From NCBI RefSeq assembly GCF_900109555.1, contig NZ_FNZV01000014.1, positions 42,163 through 106,162 on the forward strand: DNA of 64,000 nucleotides. Direction: 5' to 3'. How positions within the stretch are numbered: the first letter of the stretch is position 1; every line of letters starts with the position of its first letter. Below the pieces are notes generated by a model that saw nothing but the letters and a program-made list of their open reading frames with translations, was not told the origin of the DNA and ran no database searches. This document shows, one piece after another, positions 1 through 7,898 of the stretch. The position numbers and the translations under genes were made by a program. The stretch is from Pacificibacter marinus. GTDB taxonomy: Bacteria; Pseudomonadota; Alphaproteobacteria; Rhodobacterales; Rhodobacteraceae.

Positions 1-1069
1 CGATGGCAAAAACGTCTCCGTCCAGATCGTACGCGTCCCAAAGGGCAGGTACGCCTGAGCGCCCTTGCACTGGAAAAGCTAAAAGGTCTGCTTGCGCAAG
101 TGCATCGTCTGATTTCCAAATGGTCAGGGTGCCGCCTCCATTGCCTTTCATTGGGCCAAGCGGTCGGTTTGCGCGAAAGTTCAGTGCCCGCACCAAAGGG
201 TGGTCTTGTAGGTTGTCGCCCACGCCTTGCGCGAGAACACGGCATTTCAATCTATGGCGCGCCAGTTCTGCCTCTGGTCCAATACCAGACAGCATCAAAA
301 TGCGCGGTGTTTCCAGCGCTCCGGCAGATAGAACAACACCTTTGCGCGCAGTCAAAATCTGTTCGGTGCCATTGCGAAAAACCCGCAGGCCAGTGGCACG
401 ATCACCGGTAAACAACACTTCTGTCGCGGTGGTTTGCGTGAGCACCGTGAGCCTATCCATCACCGGTTCAAGGTATCCTTGCGCCGAAGTCCACCGTTTG
501 CCGTCCGGCGCGATGTTGAAATTGGCGAGCGCAACACCAAGAGGTTCAGGCCCATTGGGATCGGCGTTGACGGGCAGCCCCATATCGCGGCCGCCGTCGA
601 GCATGGCTTGGGTTAATGGATGATTAGGGTCGGGGGGCGTGATGTGCATCGGGCCAGTGGCACCACGTGTTGGCGACGCTGCGCCATGCCACGTTTCACA
701 CGCTTGGAATGCAGGCAGACAGTCGTCCCACCCCCATCCCGGCGCAGTCGCATCCCAACGGTCATAATCTGCAGGAACACCGCGATACCACATCATAGCG
801 TTGGTTGCCGAACTGCCGCCAAGCCCCTTGCCGCGCGGAATAGAGATGTCGCGGTCTAAAACACGAGGTGTTGGCTGATACTGGTGGCCCCAATCCCATG
901 CGCCAGACTGCAAACCAAACCAGCTGGCGGGGTCTTCTATGTCCGGCACGCCAAAGGTTGAACGGCCCGCTTCAACGACGACGACGTCTGCGCCGGCATC
1001 AAGCAAGCGGCGTGCCACAGGGGCACCACCGCTGCCTGAGCCGACGACAATATAGTCGTAAGTGCTCAT
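1..1069 (-). CDS. GMC family oxidoreductase, FAD-dependent (partial, C-terminus outside window)
   Basis: Flavoprotein of the glucose-methanol-choline family (choline dehydrogenase type), which oxidises a primary alcohol or similar group. About 356 codons lie in the window; the gene runs off the left edge, so the C-terminal His/Asn active-site pair is not visible. The N-terminus shows the ADP-binding motif VVGSGSGGAPVARRL (residues 8-22) and the GMC signature PRGKGLGGSSATNAMMWYRG around residue 80-100. The ATG overlaps the stop of the upstream decarboxylase beta gene by one base (TGATG), so the two are translationally coupled and probably act on the same compound: the decarboxylase would make an aldehyde, the GMC enzyme could oxidise an alcohol or aldehyde. 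Substrate unknown; family call is firm. Confidence 0.9.
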   Translation of the reverse strand, partial: MSTYDYIVVGSGSGGAPVARRLLDAGADVVVVEAGRSTFGVPDIEDPASWFGLQSGAWDWGHQYQPTPRVLDRDISIPRGKGLGGSSATNAMMWYRGVPADYDRWDATAPGWGWDDCLPAFQACETWHGAASPTRGATGPMHITPPDPNHPLTQAMLDGGRDMGLPVNADPNGPEPLGVALANFNIAPDGKRWTSAQGYLEPVMDRLTVLTQTTATEVLFTGDRATGLRVFRNGTEQILTARKGVVLSAGALETPRILMLSGIGPEAELARHRLKCRVLAQGVGDNLQDHPLVRALNFRANRPLGPMKGNGGGTLTIWKSDDALAQADLLAFPVQGRSGVPALWDAYDLDGDVFAI

Positions 1070-1677
1070 CAGTTGTGCTCCGATGGGCCCATGATTGTAA
1101 TGCCCTCGGTGGCTTCGACATGACGCACGAAAATGTATTTATCTTCGCGACCATCTGAATGTTTACGCTTGATTTCGGGCTGCACGGTGCCTGACACTTT
1201 TGCGATCACCACATAAGGCTCGTTTGCTGCAAGTCCTGCTTCGCAATGGGCATCAAATTCTTCAACCGTGCGGGCGATGTAGGCGTTTTTAATGCCTGCG
1301 CCTTGTGCCATCGCGGCAAGATCAACAGTTCCAGAGGCCGTGTGGGTTTTGGGTCCACCGATGGATTGATATTGCTCGTTGTCCCAAACCACAACAAACA
1401 GATTTTTAGGGCTTTCATTGCCCAGCGTGGGCAAAATACCGAGGTTGAACAGCATCCCACCGTCTGTATCAAGCGACACAATTTGACGATCTGGTAGACC
1501 TACAGCAAGACCAAAAGCTTGCGGTGTGACGCAACCAAGTTGTTGCTGAAACAGCGATGCTTTGCGCATATGGGGGGCTGCATTATACCATTCGTCTACA
1601 GATGCGCCGAGTGACAGGATAACGAGTTCATTTTCCAACCGTGCGGCCAGCTTTGTCATGCAATCAAAACGTTTCAT
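1069..1677 (-). CDS. TPP-dependent decarboxylase, beta (PP-domain) subunit, sulfopyruvate/phosphonopyruvate decarboxylase type
   Basis: C-terminal half of a split thiamine-diphosphate 2-oxoacid decarboxylase. The 202-residue chain carries the metal/diphosphate-binding region LDTDGGMLFNLG (about residues 68-79), followed by the WDNEQYQSIGG strand that closes the TPP site. Length and layout match the ComE subunit of sulfopyruvate decarboxylase (sulfopyruvate to sulfoacetaldehyde) and the C-terminal half of phosphonopyruvate decarboxylase. It overlaps the alpha-subunit gene by four bases and the GMC oxidoreductase gene by one. Sulfolactate pathways of roseobacters use ComDE, but none of the usual partner genes (sulfolactate dehydrogenases, xsc) is visible here, so the substrate stays open. 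An internal ATG lies at residue 7 (MTKLAARL). Confidence 0.75.
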   Translation of the reverse strand: MKRFDCMTKLAARLENELVILSLGASVDEWYNAAPHMRKASLFQQQLGCVTPQAFGLAVGLPDRQIVSLDTDGGMLFNLGILPTLGNESPKNLFVVVWDNEQYQSIGGPKTHTASGTVDLAAMAQGAGIKNAYIARTVEEFDAHCEAGLAANEPYVVIAKVSGTVQPEIKRKHSDGREDKYIFVRHVEATEGITIMGPSEHN

Positions 1678-2174
1678 CGTACGATGCTCCCCGAAAGTGC
1701 CACCGCCGTGTGGTAATAAGATGAATAGGCCAATTCGTAGGCGTCAAATATGGCTTGCTCGATTTTGTCTTCTTCGCGCTCAACTGTGTAAGGAATGCGC
1801 AAGGCTTGCAGGACAGGTTCCATCGTGACGCCGTGCGGCACAGCCCACCAGTTGTTTTCGCCCATATCACCGCGATAGGACATGAGCATGACCACGGGAA
1901 TACCCGCGCCAAGCCCCATTCGAGCTAGAGGTTCGACCGAGGCACGCAGGCCAGAGTTTTCCATGATAAGTGCGGCACGCTTGCCTGACAGGAAAATACC
2001 GCCACAAATTGCGGCCCCTTCGCCTTCGTTTGTGACTTGAATGGTGCGAATGTCTGGATCGGCATCAAGAGCCGGATAGAGTTCTTTAAAGAGCGAATCT
2101 GGCAAGTAGCATACGATGCTAACACCTGCCCGTTTCAACCCGCGAATAACCGCATCAACAGCGCTTTGCTTCAT
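1674..2174 (-). CDS. TPP-dependent decarboxylase, alpha (PYR-domain) subunit, ComD type
   Basis: N-terminal half of the split 2-oxoacid decarboxylase. Residues around 45-60 read TNEGEGAAICGG, which holds the glutamate that activates the thiamine ring in this family; the rest follows the ComD/phosphonopyruvate decarboxylase PYR domain (PDSLFKELYPAL, SGLRASVEPLARMGLGAGIP). Start set at the ATG giving MKQSAVDAVIRG; a longer frame of ten more codons exists but that extension does not look like family sequence. Overlap with the beta subunit gene is four bases (ATGA). It follows the LysR gene on the same strand after about 100 bases, so regulator, decarboxylase and GMC oxidoreductase may be one transcription unit. 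Confidence 0.75.
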   Translation of the reverse strand: MKQSAVDAVIRGLKRAGVSIVCYLPDSLFKELYPALDADPDIRTIQVTNEGEGAAICGGIFLSGKRAALIMENSGLRASVEPLARMGLGAGIPVVMLMSYRGDMGENNWWAVPHGVTMEPVLQALRIPYTVEREEDKIEQAIFDAYELAYSSYYHTAVALSGSIVR

Positions 2175-2276
2175 AGCAGGGTCACTTTCCAATTGTGAAT
2201 ACAAACAGCATGTCAGAGCAAAAGTGTGCCGAAAAGTCTCTCATTTTCGACGGTCATGTTCGACTTTACGCAACAC

Positions 2277-3200
2277 CTATGCCCCAAGGCGTTCAATCGC
2301 TTTGGCAAGGCTGGTGCTGAGCGCTTCTGTGGCTTCTGAGGCTTCGTTTTTAGGACGCGAAATAAGGGACAATCTGCGTTTTTGCAGTCGCGGGTCTTTC
2401 AAGGGGATGAACACAAGTTGCCCACGACTAATTTCTGCCTGAACGCCCATTTTGGTCTGCATGATGATGCCAAGCCCTTTGATCGCCAGATCGATCATCA
2501 ATCCGATTGAATTGGTCTGTGTGCGCCGCGAAAATTCGACAAAAGACCCCGGCAGGATCTGTTCGACCGAACTGCCAAGCGTCAAAGACCCATCTGGTAG
2601 GATGACCCGTTCCCCAGCTAGGTCATAAACTCGCAGCGGCCCTTCGTGTTTGGTGAGGCGACTACCAGGGGGGACCAGAACCCCCAAGGGCAGCGACGTG
2701 ACCGCAAAGCGTCGTGTGCTATGGGGCGTGCTGGTGTCAAAAGCGATGGCGATATCGGCGTCCCCTTGCGCGACCATATCCACCGCGTCTTGCGAACCGG
2801 TGACGCGCACATCCACACATATATCAGGATGACGCACCCAAAAGCCTGCCAGAACATCAGACACCAACCCACGTGCAGCGCTTTCGATCACGGCAAGCGT
2901 CACAGTGCCGCGTCGTAGCCCTTGCAGGTCGCCTATCTCGGTCATGGCGCGGTTCATTTCCACGCTGGACTGCTGCACATGGTACAGCATCAATTCCCCA
3001 GCTGAGGTCAGTCTAAGGCGCTGCTTCGTTCGCTCGAACAGCGGCATGCCGATGTTTTCTTCCAACTGTTTGATAGAGCGGCTGATCGAAGAGGGCGCAA
3101 CATTGAGATACAGCGCGGCTTGGCGAATAGATTTCAAGCGCGCAACAAGCATGAAATGGTGAACGCCGGATGAAACAAGGCCAAGACGGTGCAATTCCAT
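2277..3200 (-). CDS. LysR family transcriptional regulator
   Basis: N-terminal winged helix-turn-helix (about residues 12-70: FMLVARLKSIRQAALYLNVAPSSISRSIKQLEE) followed by a type-2 periplasmic-binding-like effector domain; 307 residues, normal for the family. ATG at 3200 was preferred over an upstream TTG five codons earlier. The gene sits between the decarboxylase/GMC genes (downstream, same strand) and the GST-Rieske genes (upstream, same strand), so it could control either. A 19-base palindrome with LysR-like T-N11-A spacing lies at 5021-5039 in front of the purine-type import genes and is a candidate target. Confidence 0.92.
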   Translation of the reverse strand: MELHRLGLVSSGVHHFMLVARLKSIRQAALYLNVAPSSISRSIKQLEENIGMPLFERTKQRLRLTSAGELMLYHVQQSSVEMNRAMTEIGDLQGLRRGTVTLAVIESAARGLVSDVLAGFWVRHPDICVDVRVTGSQDAVDMVAQGDADIAIAFDTSTPHSTRRFAVTSLPLGVLVPPGSRLTKHEGPLRVYDLAGERVILPDGSLTLGSSVEQILPGSFVEFSRRTQTNSIGLMIDLAIKGLGIIMQTKMGVQAEISRGQLVFIPLKDPRLQKRRLSLISRPKNEASEATEALSTSLAKAIERLGA

Positions 3201-3335
3201 CAGATGATCGCCCAAACATCCAAAAGTGCCGCGCCACTGAGGGGGAGGTGTGGTCCCTTGATGGGGTTCTGTGCAGGGGGGGAAGAGATCGTTTGGGTCA
3301 TAAAACTGCCTGTAAGGGGTAAGGGATGTAAGCGA

Positions 3336-3965
3336 TCAGTGGTAATCGGGTATTCCGGGCATGGTTATAAATCCGTCGACCGTGCGCAGCTGGCGCGCCC
3401 AACGGCGCAGCGCAGGAAAGGCGTCATGATCAATGCTGAAGTCACGCGACAACGCAAAGGCCGGAAACAGGGCAAGGTCGGCAAGCGTGACAGTGTTCGC
3501 CACGAAAAAGGCTTTGCCCAAAACACGTTGCCGCGTCATGTGATCTTCCATGATCTGCAGCATCTTGCGCGCTGTCGCAGTTAGGGCAGGGCCATCCCCC
3601 GGCACATCGAGCAGGGCCGTTGCACGGGCGGCGCTGGCAGAGGCAAGATCGCGGTCTGCAAAAATCATCCAATCGGTCATAGCTGCCTGTTCAACAAGGC
3701 TTTCAGGAACGAAAGATTTGTTTTTGGATAGGGCGGCTATATAGGTTTGGATCGCTGCTGTTTCACGCAAAATCAGCCCATCATGTTCCAAAGTCGGAAC
3801 ACGACCCAGTGGATTTTTAAGCAAATAGTCAGGGGCCAAATGATCGTGCCCGGGAAACGTGTTGATATTCAAGATGTCCAGATCAACGCCGCAGATGGAT
3901 GCGGTCAGGCGTAGGCGATAGCAATGATCGTCTAGATCAAAGTTATAAAGGGTGGGGAGAGTCAT
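3336..3965 (-). CDS. Glutathione S-transferase-like protein (possible structural partner of a Rieske system)
   Basis: Thioredoxin-fold N-terminal domain (residues 1-80, with the cis-Pro segment NPLGRVPTLEHDGLILRETAAIQTYI typical of GSTs) and an all-alpha C-terminal domain; 209 residues. The start ATG overlaps the stop of the upstream Rieske gene by four bases, so the two proteins are made together. This pairing matters: in Pseudomonas putida CBB5 the GST-like NdmE is not a detoxifying enzyme but a scaffold between NdmC (oxygenase subunit) and NdmD (Rieske/reductase) in 7-methylxanthine demethylation. A similar scaffold role is inferred here from context only; an ordinary glutathione transferase remains possible. 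Confidence 0.85.
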   Translation of the reverse strand: MTLPTLYNFDLDDHCYRLRLTASICGVDLDILNINTFPGHDHLAPDYLLKNPLGRVPTLEHDGLILRETAAIQTYIAALSKNKSFVPESLVEQAAMTDWMIFADRDLASASAARATALLDVPGDGPALTATARKMLQIMEDHMTRQRVLGKAFFVANTVTLADLALFPAFALSRDFSIDHDAFPALRRWARQLRTVDGFITMPGIPDYH

Positions 3966-4639
3966 CGTGCTGTTTCCAATTCGGCTTCAAGTGATCCGCG
4001 CAATTTTTCAGCCCGTGCAAGAATATCTAGCAAAACTGCGGTGTCGGGCTGTCCTTCGGCCGTGATATGCAAGGCGCATTGCGTGTCCGTGACGGGGTGC
4101 AGCCCGATGTGCAGGTCGACCAATGGAGCATTAATGGACGCAACAGAGTTTTCAACTTTCACCGATGCACCAAAAGCCGCAGGCAAAGCTGCCAAAGCGC
4201 GCTCAAGAGGCACATCTAGATAGAGTGACCGCACACAGTGGGCCACTCGACTGGTCGGGGCGCTGGGCGATGGCGATGTATTGGCTTCTGTAGTTTCAAG
4301 TGGGGTATGGACCCAGATCATGCCAGCAGCCTCGGCAACTGAATATGTCTGTGCGCAGATTGACTTGGGCACCTCTAAATCTGGATGCGCGGGGATTTTT
4401 TGGCACTGACCTGTCTCGCCAAACTCCCAGCCATGATAAAGGCACGCAATATGATCGCCGCGCACAAAGCCAAAGCTCAGTTTCATGCCGCGGTGGGGGC
4501 AGCGGTCTTCCCAAATATGGGGGCGGCCATCTGTGTCGCGCCACACCACGACTTCAGCACCATTCAAAACGGCGCCCGCTGAACTGCCAGCTTCGATGTC
4601 ATGCGATAGCGATAGGGGAATCCATCCCGTCATTGTCAT
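3962..4639 (-). CDS. Rieske [2Fe-2S] protein without an oxygenase catalytic domain
   Basis: Residues 1-115 are a Rieske domain of the ring-hydroxylating-oxygenase type: cluster ligands C47-x-H49 (CPHRG) and C66-x2-H69 (CLYHGWEF), with a GMIWVHTP strand near residue 106. The remaining 110 residues look like a reduced remnant of the oxygenase C-terminal fold (SLYLDVPLERALAALPAAFG) but have no 2-His-1-carboxylate iron motif. Such a chain can carry electrons but not do the oxygen chemistry. Coupled on both sides: one-base overlap (TAATG) with the upstream acylphosphatase-like gene and four bases with the GST gene. The matching iron-site chain without a Rieske cluster is encoded at 11307-12179. 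Confidence 0.88.
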   Translation of the reverse strand: MTMTGWIPLSLSHDIEAGSSAGAVLNGAEVVVWRDTDGRPHIWEDRCPHRGMKLSFGFVRGDHIACLYHGWEFGETGQCQKIPAHPDLEVPKSICAQTYSVAEAAGMIWVHTPLETTEANTSPSPSAPTSRVAHCVRSLYLDVPLERALAALPAAFGASVKVENSVASINAPLVDLHIGLHPVTDTQCALHITAEGQPDTAVLLDILARAEKLRGSLEAELETAR

Positions 4640-4899
4640 TAGGTTTCACTCCTGTTGGGATTATTGTCGGTTCGGCGCACATCGGACACGATGCAATCTG
4701 CAGGTCCAAGGCTCATCGCCATCTCAAAAGCATCCACTAAATCTGTCGGCCCATGGACGCGAACTGTCATTGTGTCTGAATTTTGTGCAACGGTTTCCAA
4801 AGTGAGCGATAAACGGGCAGCTCGGTGTTGCGCGAATTCCGCAAAACTGGCCACAGGCAAGTCGCCACCAAAGGTAAACGTCACAGTGTCGATTTGCAT
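4639..4899 (-). CDS. Acylphosphatase-like small protein, catalytic arginine missing
   Basis: An 86-residue protein with no certain family. The pattern FxEFAQHRAARLxL (19-32), VAQN (37-40), a strand at 45-50 and LGPADCIVSDV (64-74) follows the beta-alpha-beta-beta-alpha-beta plan of acylphosphatases. The asparagine of the active site is kept as N40, but the GxVQGVxFR loop with its phosphate-binding arginine is replaced by GGDLPVAS, so hydrolysis is unlikely. Start supported by GGAG eight bases before the ATG. First gene of the coupled acylphosphatase-like / Rieske / GST transcript, so it is probably an accessory part of that complex. Resemblance is by eye only. Confidence 0.6.
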   Translation of the reverse strand: MQIDTVTFTFGGDLPVASFAEFAQHRAARLSLTLETVAQNSDTMTVRVHGPTDLVDAFEMAMSLGPADCIVSDVRRTDNNPNRSET

Positions 4900-5209
4900 T
4901 TCAAATGCTCCGCTTGTCGTTTTTGAAGGGTTTCATGGGAAAAACTGCTAAATAATTGGTTTTTTCGCCAAGATTGACGGGTTTCGATTCAATTATTCAA
5001 CGGATCACAAGAAGGTCAAGTGTTGCGCCAATCGCAACATTGCCGTCGGTTTTTCTGGACTAGGCACCTGCAAAAAAATTGCGCTAGCTCTGAGGGAGAC
5101 CATGAGAGTGGCAGTTCATGCCCCGTTTGGCATCCGTAAATTATGCATCCCAAAAGAGGCGAAATCGCCGCTTGAGTGGGCAGGCACCAACAGCAAAGAG
5201 GTATCATCA
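4900..5209. other. Divergent intergenic control region of the purine-type island
   Basis: About 310 bases between the leftward Rieske operon and the rightward BMP importer operon. It holds one clear palindrome (5021-5039, described separately) and a good ribosome binding site (AAAGAGG) before the importer start at 5210. An open frame from 5102 in frame with the importer gene exists, but its extra 36 residues do not fit a signal peptide, so it is not counted as coding. Confidence 0.6.
5021..5039. promoter_or_regulatory. 19-base inverted repeat, candidate LysR-type operator
   Basis: TGTTGCG-CCAAT-CGCAACA: perfect 7-base arms around a 5-base centre, containing the T-N11-A geometry typical of LysR sites (TTGCG-N5-CGCAA). 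It lies between the divergent Rieske/GST and importer/deaminase operons, about 120 bases from the leftward start and 170 from the rightward start. The LysR regulators at 2277-3200 and 13694-14596 are the obvious candidates to bind it; which one, if either, is not known. Confidence 0.55.
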
Positions 5210-6334
5210 ATGTTTAGCACAAAAGATCTTTCCCGCCGTGGCTTTTTGAACATGGGGGCTATGGCCGGTGCAGGGGCGTTGCTCTCTGGCACAGGTTTGA
5301 TCCGCCCTGCATCTGCCGCATCCCCACTGGCCCCTATCGCCGCAGAAGATGCATTGATCGCGTTTGGACACACGGGTCCGACATCTGACGAAGGTTGGAC
5401 ATGGGCGCATGACCAAGGGATGAAAGCCGTCGAAGCGGCATTCCCGGGGATCAAAACCACTTTTGTCGAATCCATTCCATATTCCGCTGATGCGACCCGC
5501 ATTTTTCGCCAATTTGTGTCTGAGGGCGCAAACATGGTCTTTGCAACATCCAGCTATGGCGACTTTTTGTATGACGTTGCCAAGCGCGCACCTGATGTTG
5601 CATTTTATGAATGCGATGGGCGTGCGCCTTTGGACAACCTTGGCAACTATTACGTTCAGCACTGGTACCCATCTTACGTTGCTGGGATCGCTGCAGGCGC
5701 GATGTCTGCGTCGGGCAAGCTTGGCTATATCGGGTCTTTCCCCGTGCCATCCGTTTATTCAGGCACCAACGCCTTTTTGATGGGCGCACGCACAGTCAAC
5801 CCTGAGGCGACGCTGCAGACGATCATCATCAACTCATGGTTCGACCCACAAGCCGCCACGCAGGCTGGGACGGCTTTGTTGGACAACGGGTGTGACGTGT
5901 TGTTCGGGATTATGGACGAAGCGGGCTATTTGCAGGTGGCACAAGAACGTGGCGCAAAGGCTGTGATGTGGAACACGGATCTGCGCCGCTATGGGCCAGA
6001 TGCGTACATCACCTCTGTGATGGTTGATTTCAAAGCCTTCTACGTTGAACAAGTCAGACGCCGTCTTGAAGGCACGTGGACCCCAACTGCCGATTTGTTG
6101 CCATTGTCCGGTGGTGTGGATCGTGATGCTTGGGGCGCAACAGTGCCTGCCGAAGTCGCAGCCAAAGCTGATATGGCACGTACCAAAATGCTGACTGAGG
6201 GTTGGAACCCGTTTGTGGGCGAAATCAAAGACAGCAAAGGCAACGTTAAAGTCGCCGCAGGGCAGGCGATGACAGAGCAAGAACTGTATCATTGGAACTG
6301 GTCCGTCGAAGGCGTCTTTGGTCTCGATAGCTGA
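5210..6334 (+). CDS. BMP family ABC transporter substrate-binding protein (PnrA/Med type)
   Basis: Periplasmic binding protein of the basic membrane protein family, whose studied members bind purine nucleosides. Start chosen at the ATG with AAAGAGG in front; the protein then begins with a twin-arginine signal (LSRRGFLNMG) ending near ASA-A at residue 36, so it is exported folded through Tat rather than as the usual lipoprotein (no lipobox cysteine). The mature part has the family segments FGHTGPTSDEGWTWAHDQG and GKLGYIGSFPVPSVYSGTNAF. First gene of an importer operon followed after 4 bases by the ATPase gene, then two permeases and a purine-type deaminase. Confidence 0.9.
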   Translation: MFSTKDLSRRGFLNMGAMAGAGALLSGTGLIRPASAASPLAPIAAEDALIAFGHTGPTSDEGWTWAHDQGMKAVEAAFPGIKTTFVESIPYSADATRIFRQFVSEGANMVFATSSYGDFLYDVAKRAPDVAFYECDGRAPLDNLGNYYVQHWYPSYVAGIAAGAMSASGKLGYIGSFPVPSVYSGTNAFLMGARTVNPEATLQTIIINSWFDPQAATQAGTALLDNGCDVLFGIMDEAGYLQVAQERGAKAVMWNTDLRRYGPDAYITSVMVDFKAFYVEQVRRRLEGTWTPTADLLPLSGGVDRDAWGATVPAEVAAKADMARTKMLTEGWNPFVGEIKDSKGNVKVAAGQAMTEQELYHWNWSVEGVFGLDS

Positions 6335-6338
6335 TCCA

Positions 6339-7898
6339 ATGGGGACCGTATCTATACAATCGCGTCTCGGGCTTGCCCCCGGGACGCCACCTTTGGTGGC
6401 TTTGCGCGGCGTGGCAAAGTATTTTCCAGGTGTGATCGCAAACGAAGACGTTGATCTCGCGATTTACCCCGGCGAAATTCATGCGCTTTTGGGTGAAAAC
6501 GGTGCGGGCAAGTCCACTCTCATGAACATTCTCACTGGCATTTATCAAGCGGATGCTGGTGAAATTTTGCGCGATGGCGAAACTGCTGAATTTTCATCTC
6601 CGATTGATGCGATTGCAGCAGGGATCGGGATGGTTCACCAACATTTCAAGCTGGTCAATGCGTTTACTGTTGCGGAAAATGTCCACCTTGGGTGGTCGCA
6701 AACCCCCGCGCGCATTTCTGCCCGCACGCTTGAGGCGCGCACACAAAAGCTGTCACAAGATTTAGGTTTGACGGTGAATGCCAGCGCACGTGTCTCGGAC
6801 CTGTCCACAGGGGAACAGCAACGTGTCGAAATTTTGCGAGTGCTGGCCCGTGACGCCAAGGTGTTGATCTTGGACGAACCCACCGCCGTTTTGACCCCCG
6901 CCGAAGCGCGTGAGCTGTTCGTGGCTTTGCGCGCGTTCACAGCGCGCGGGAATGCGGTTATTTTTATCAGTCACAAATTGGATGAAGTGGTCGAAATTTC
7001 CAACCGTGTCACAATTTTGCGCGGTGGTCGTAAGGTCGCGACGGAATGGACCGAAAGCTGTACCGAGAAAAGTCTCGCTCAAATGATGGTCGGACGTGAG
7101 ATTGTCTTGAATAACCTGCGAGAGCGGCCCAAAGGGGCAACCATTGGCGCACCGGTTTTGTCCCTGAAAGACGTCAGTTTAAAATCGCACGGTGCGATGC
7201 TGCTTAAAAATGTGTCGCTGGATTTACACGCAGGCGAAGTGCTTGGCATCGCGGGTGTCGCGGGCAATGGGCAACGCGAACTTAGTCATATGCTAACAGG
7301 GCTGGCTGTGCCCAGTTCAGGGCAGGTGCATCTGGACGGGGTGGACGTGTCAATGAGTGGCGCGCGCGCGATGGCCGAAGCGGGCGTCGGGCATATCCCC
7401 GAAGATCGTTTGCACGCAGGCATGTCGCCCGCTTTGTCGATCACCGACAACACAGTGCTGCGCGAATACGCAGACGCGCCACTGGCCCAGGGGCCGTGGT
7501 ATATTCCGCGTCAGGCGCTGCATCTGGCCCAAGAAATCGCCAAACTGGCCGAGGTCATGGTGCCTGATTTTGCCATGCCCGCACGCAATCTGTCAGGGGG
7601 CAACCAGCAACGCCTAGTGGCGCGGCGTGAAATGCGCATCGCGGATAAAGTGCTGATCGCGGCCTATCCATCGCGTGGATTGGACGTGGGCGCAATCAAC
7701 ACCATGATGCATTATTTTGTGGAATTGCGGGACCGTGGCGTAGCTGTGATTTTGATTTCTGAAGAGTTGGAAGAGCTGGTGAATTTGGCAGATCGAATTG
7801 CCGTGATGTTCCACGGAGAAATAATGGGCATTGTGCCCGGTGAAGGTGTCGACATCGAAGACATCGGTTTGATGATGGGCGGGAGACGCAACACATGA
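6339..7898 (+). CDS. ABC transporter ATP-binding protein, double-domain (NupO/YufO type)
   Basis: About 519 residues with two fused nucleotide-binding domains, as in sugar and nucleoside importers. First domain: Walker A GENGAGKST and Walker B LILDEPTAVL. Second domain: a degenerate Walker A (GVAGNGQRE), signature LSGGNQQR and Walker B-like LIAAYPSRGLDVGA; the asymmetry is normal for this subfamily. ATG at 6339, four bases after the binding-protein stop, was chosen over an overlapping TTG at 6318. Energises the two permeases that follow with four-base overlap. Confidence 0.93.
   Translation: MGTVSIQSRLGLAPGTPPLVALRGVAKYFPGVIANEDVDLAIYPGEIHALLGENGAGKSTLMNILTGIYQADAGEILRDGETAEFSSPIDAIAAGIGMVHQHFKLVNAFTVAENVHLGWSQTPARISARTLEARTQKLSQDLGLTVNASARVSDLSTGEQQRVEILRVLARDAKVLILDEPTAVLTPAEARELFVALRAFTARGNAVIFISHKLDEVVEISNRVTILRGGRKVATEWTESCTEKSLAQMMVGREIVLNNLRERPKGATIGAPVLSLKDVSLKSHGAMLLKNVSLDLHAGEVLGIAGVAGNGQRELSHMLTGLAVPSSGQVHLDGVDVSMSGARAMAEAGVGHIPEDRLHAGMSPALSITDNTVLREYADAPLAQGPWYIPRQALHLAQEIAKLAEVMVPDFAMPARNLSGGNQQRLVARREMRIADKVLIAAYPSRGLDVGAINTMMHYFVELRDRGVAVILISEELEELVNLADRIAVMFHGEIMGIVPGEGVDIEDIGLMMGGRRNT

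Noticed and set aside
5102..5209. N-terminal extension of the BMP binding protein
   Set aside because: The 36 extra residues would bury the twin-arginine signal and lie before a clear ribosome binding site.
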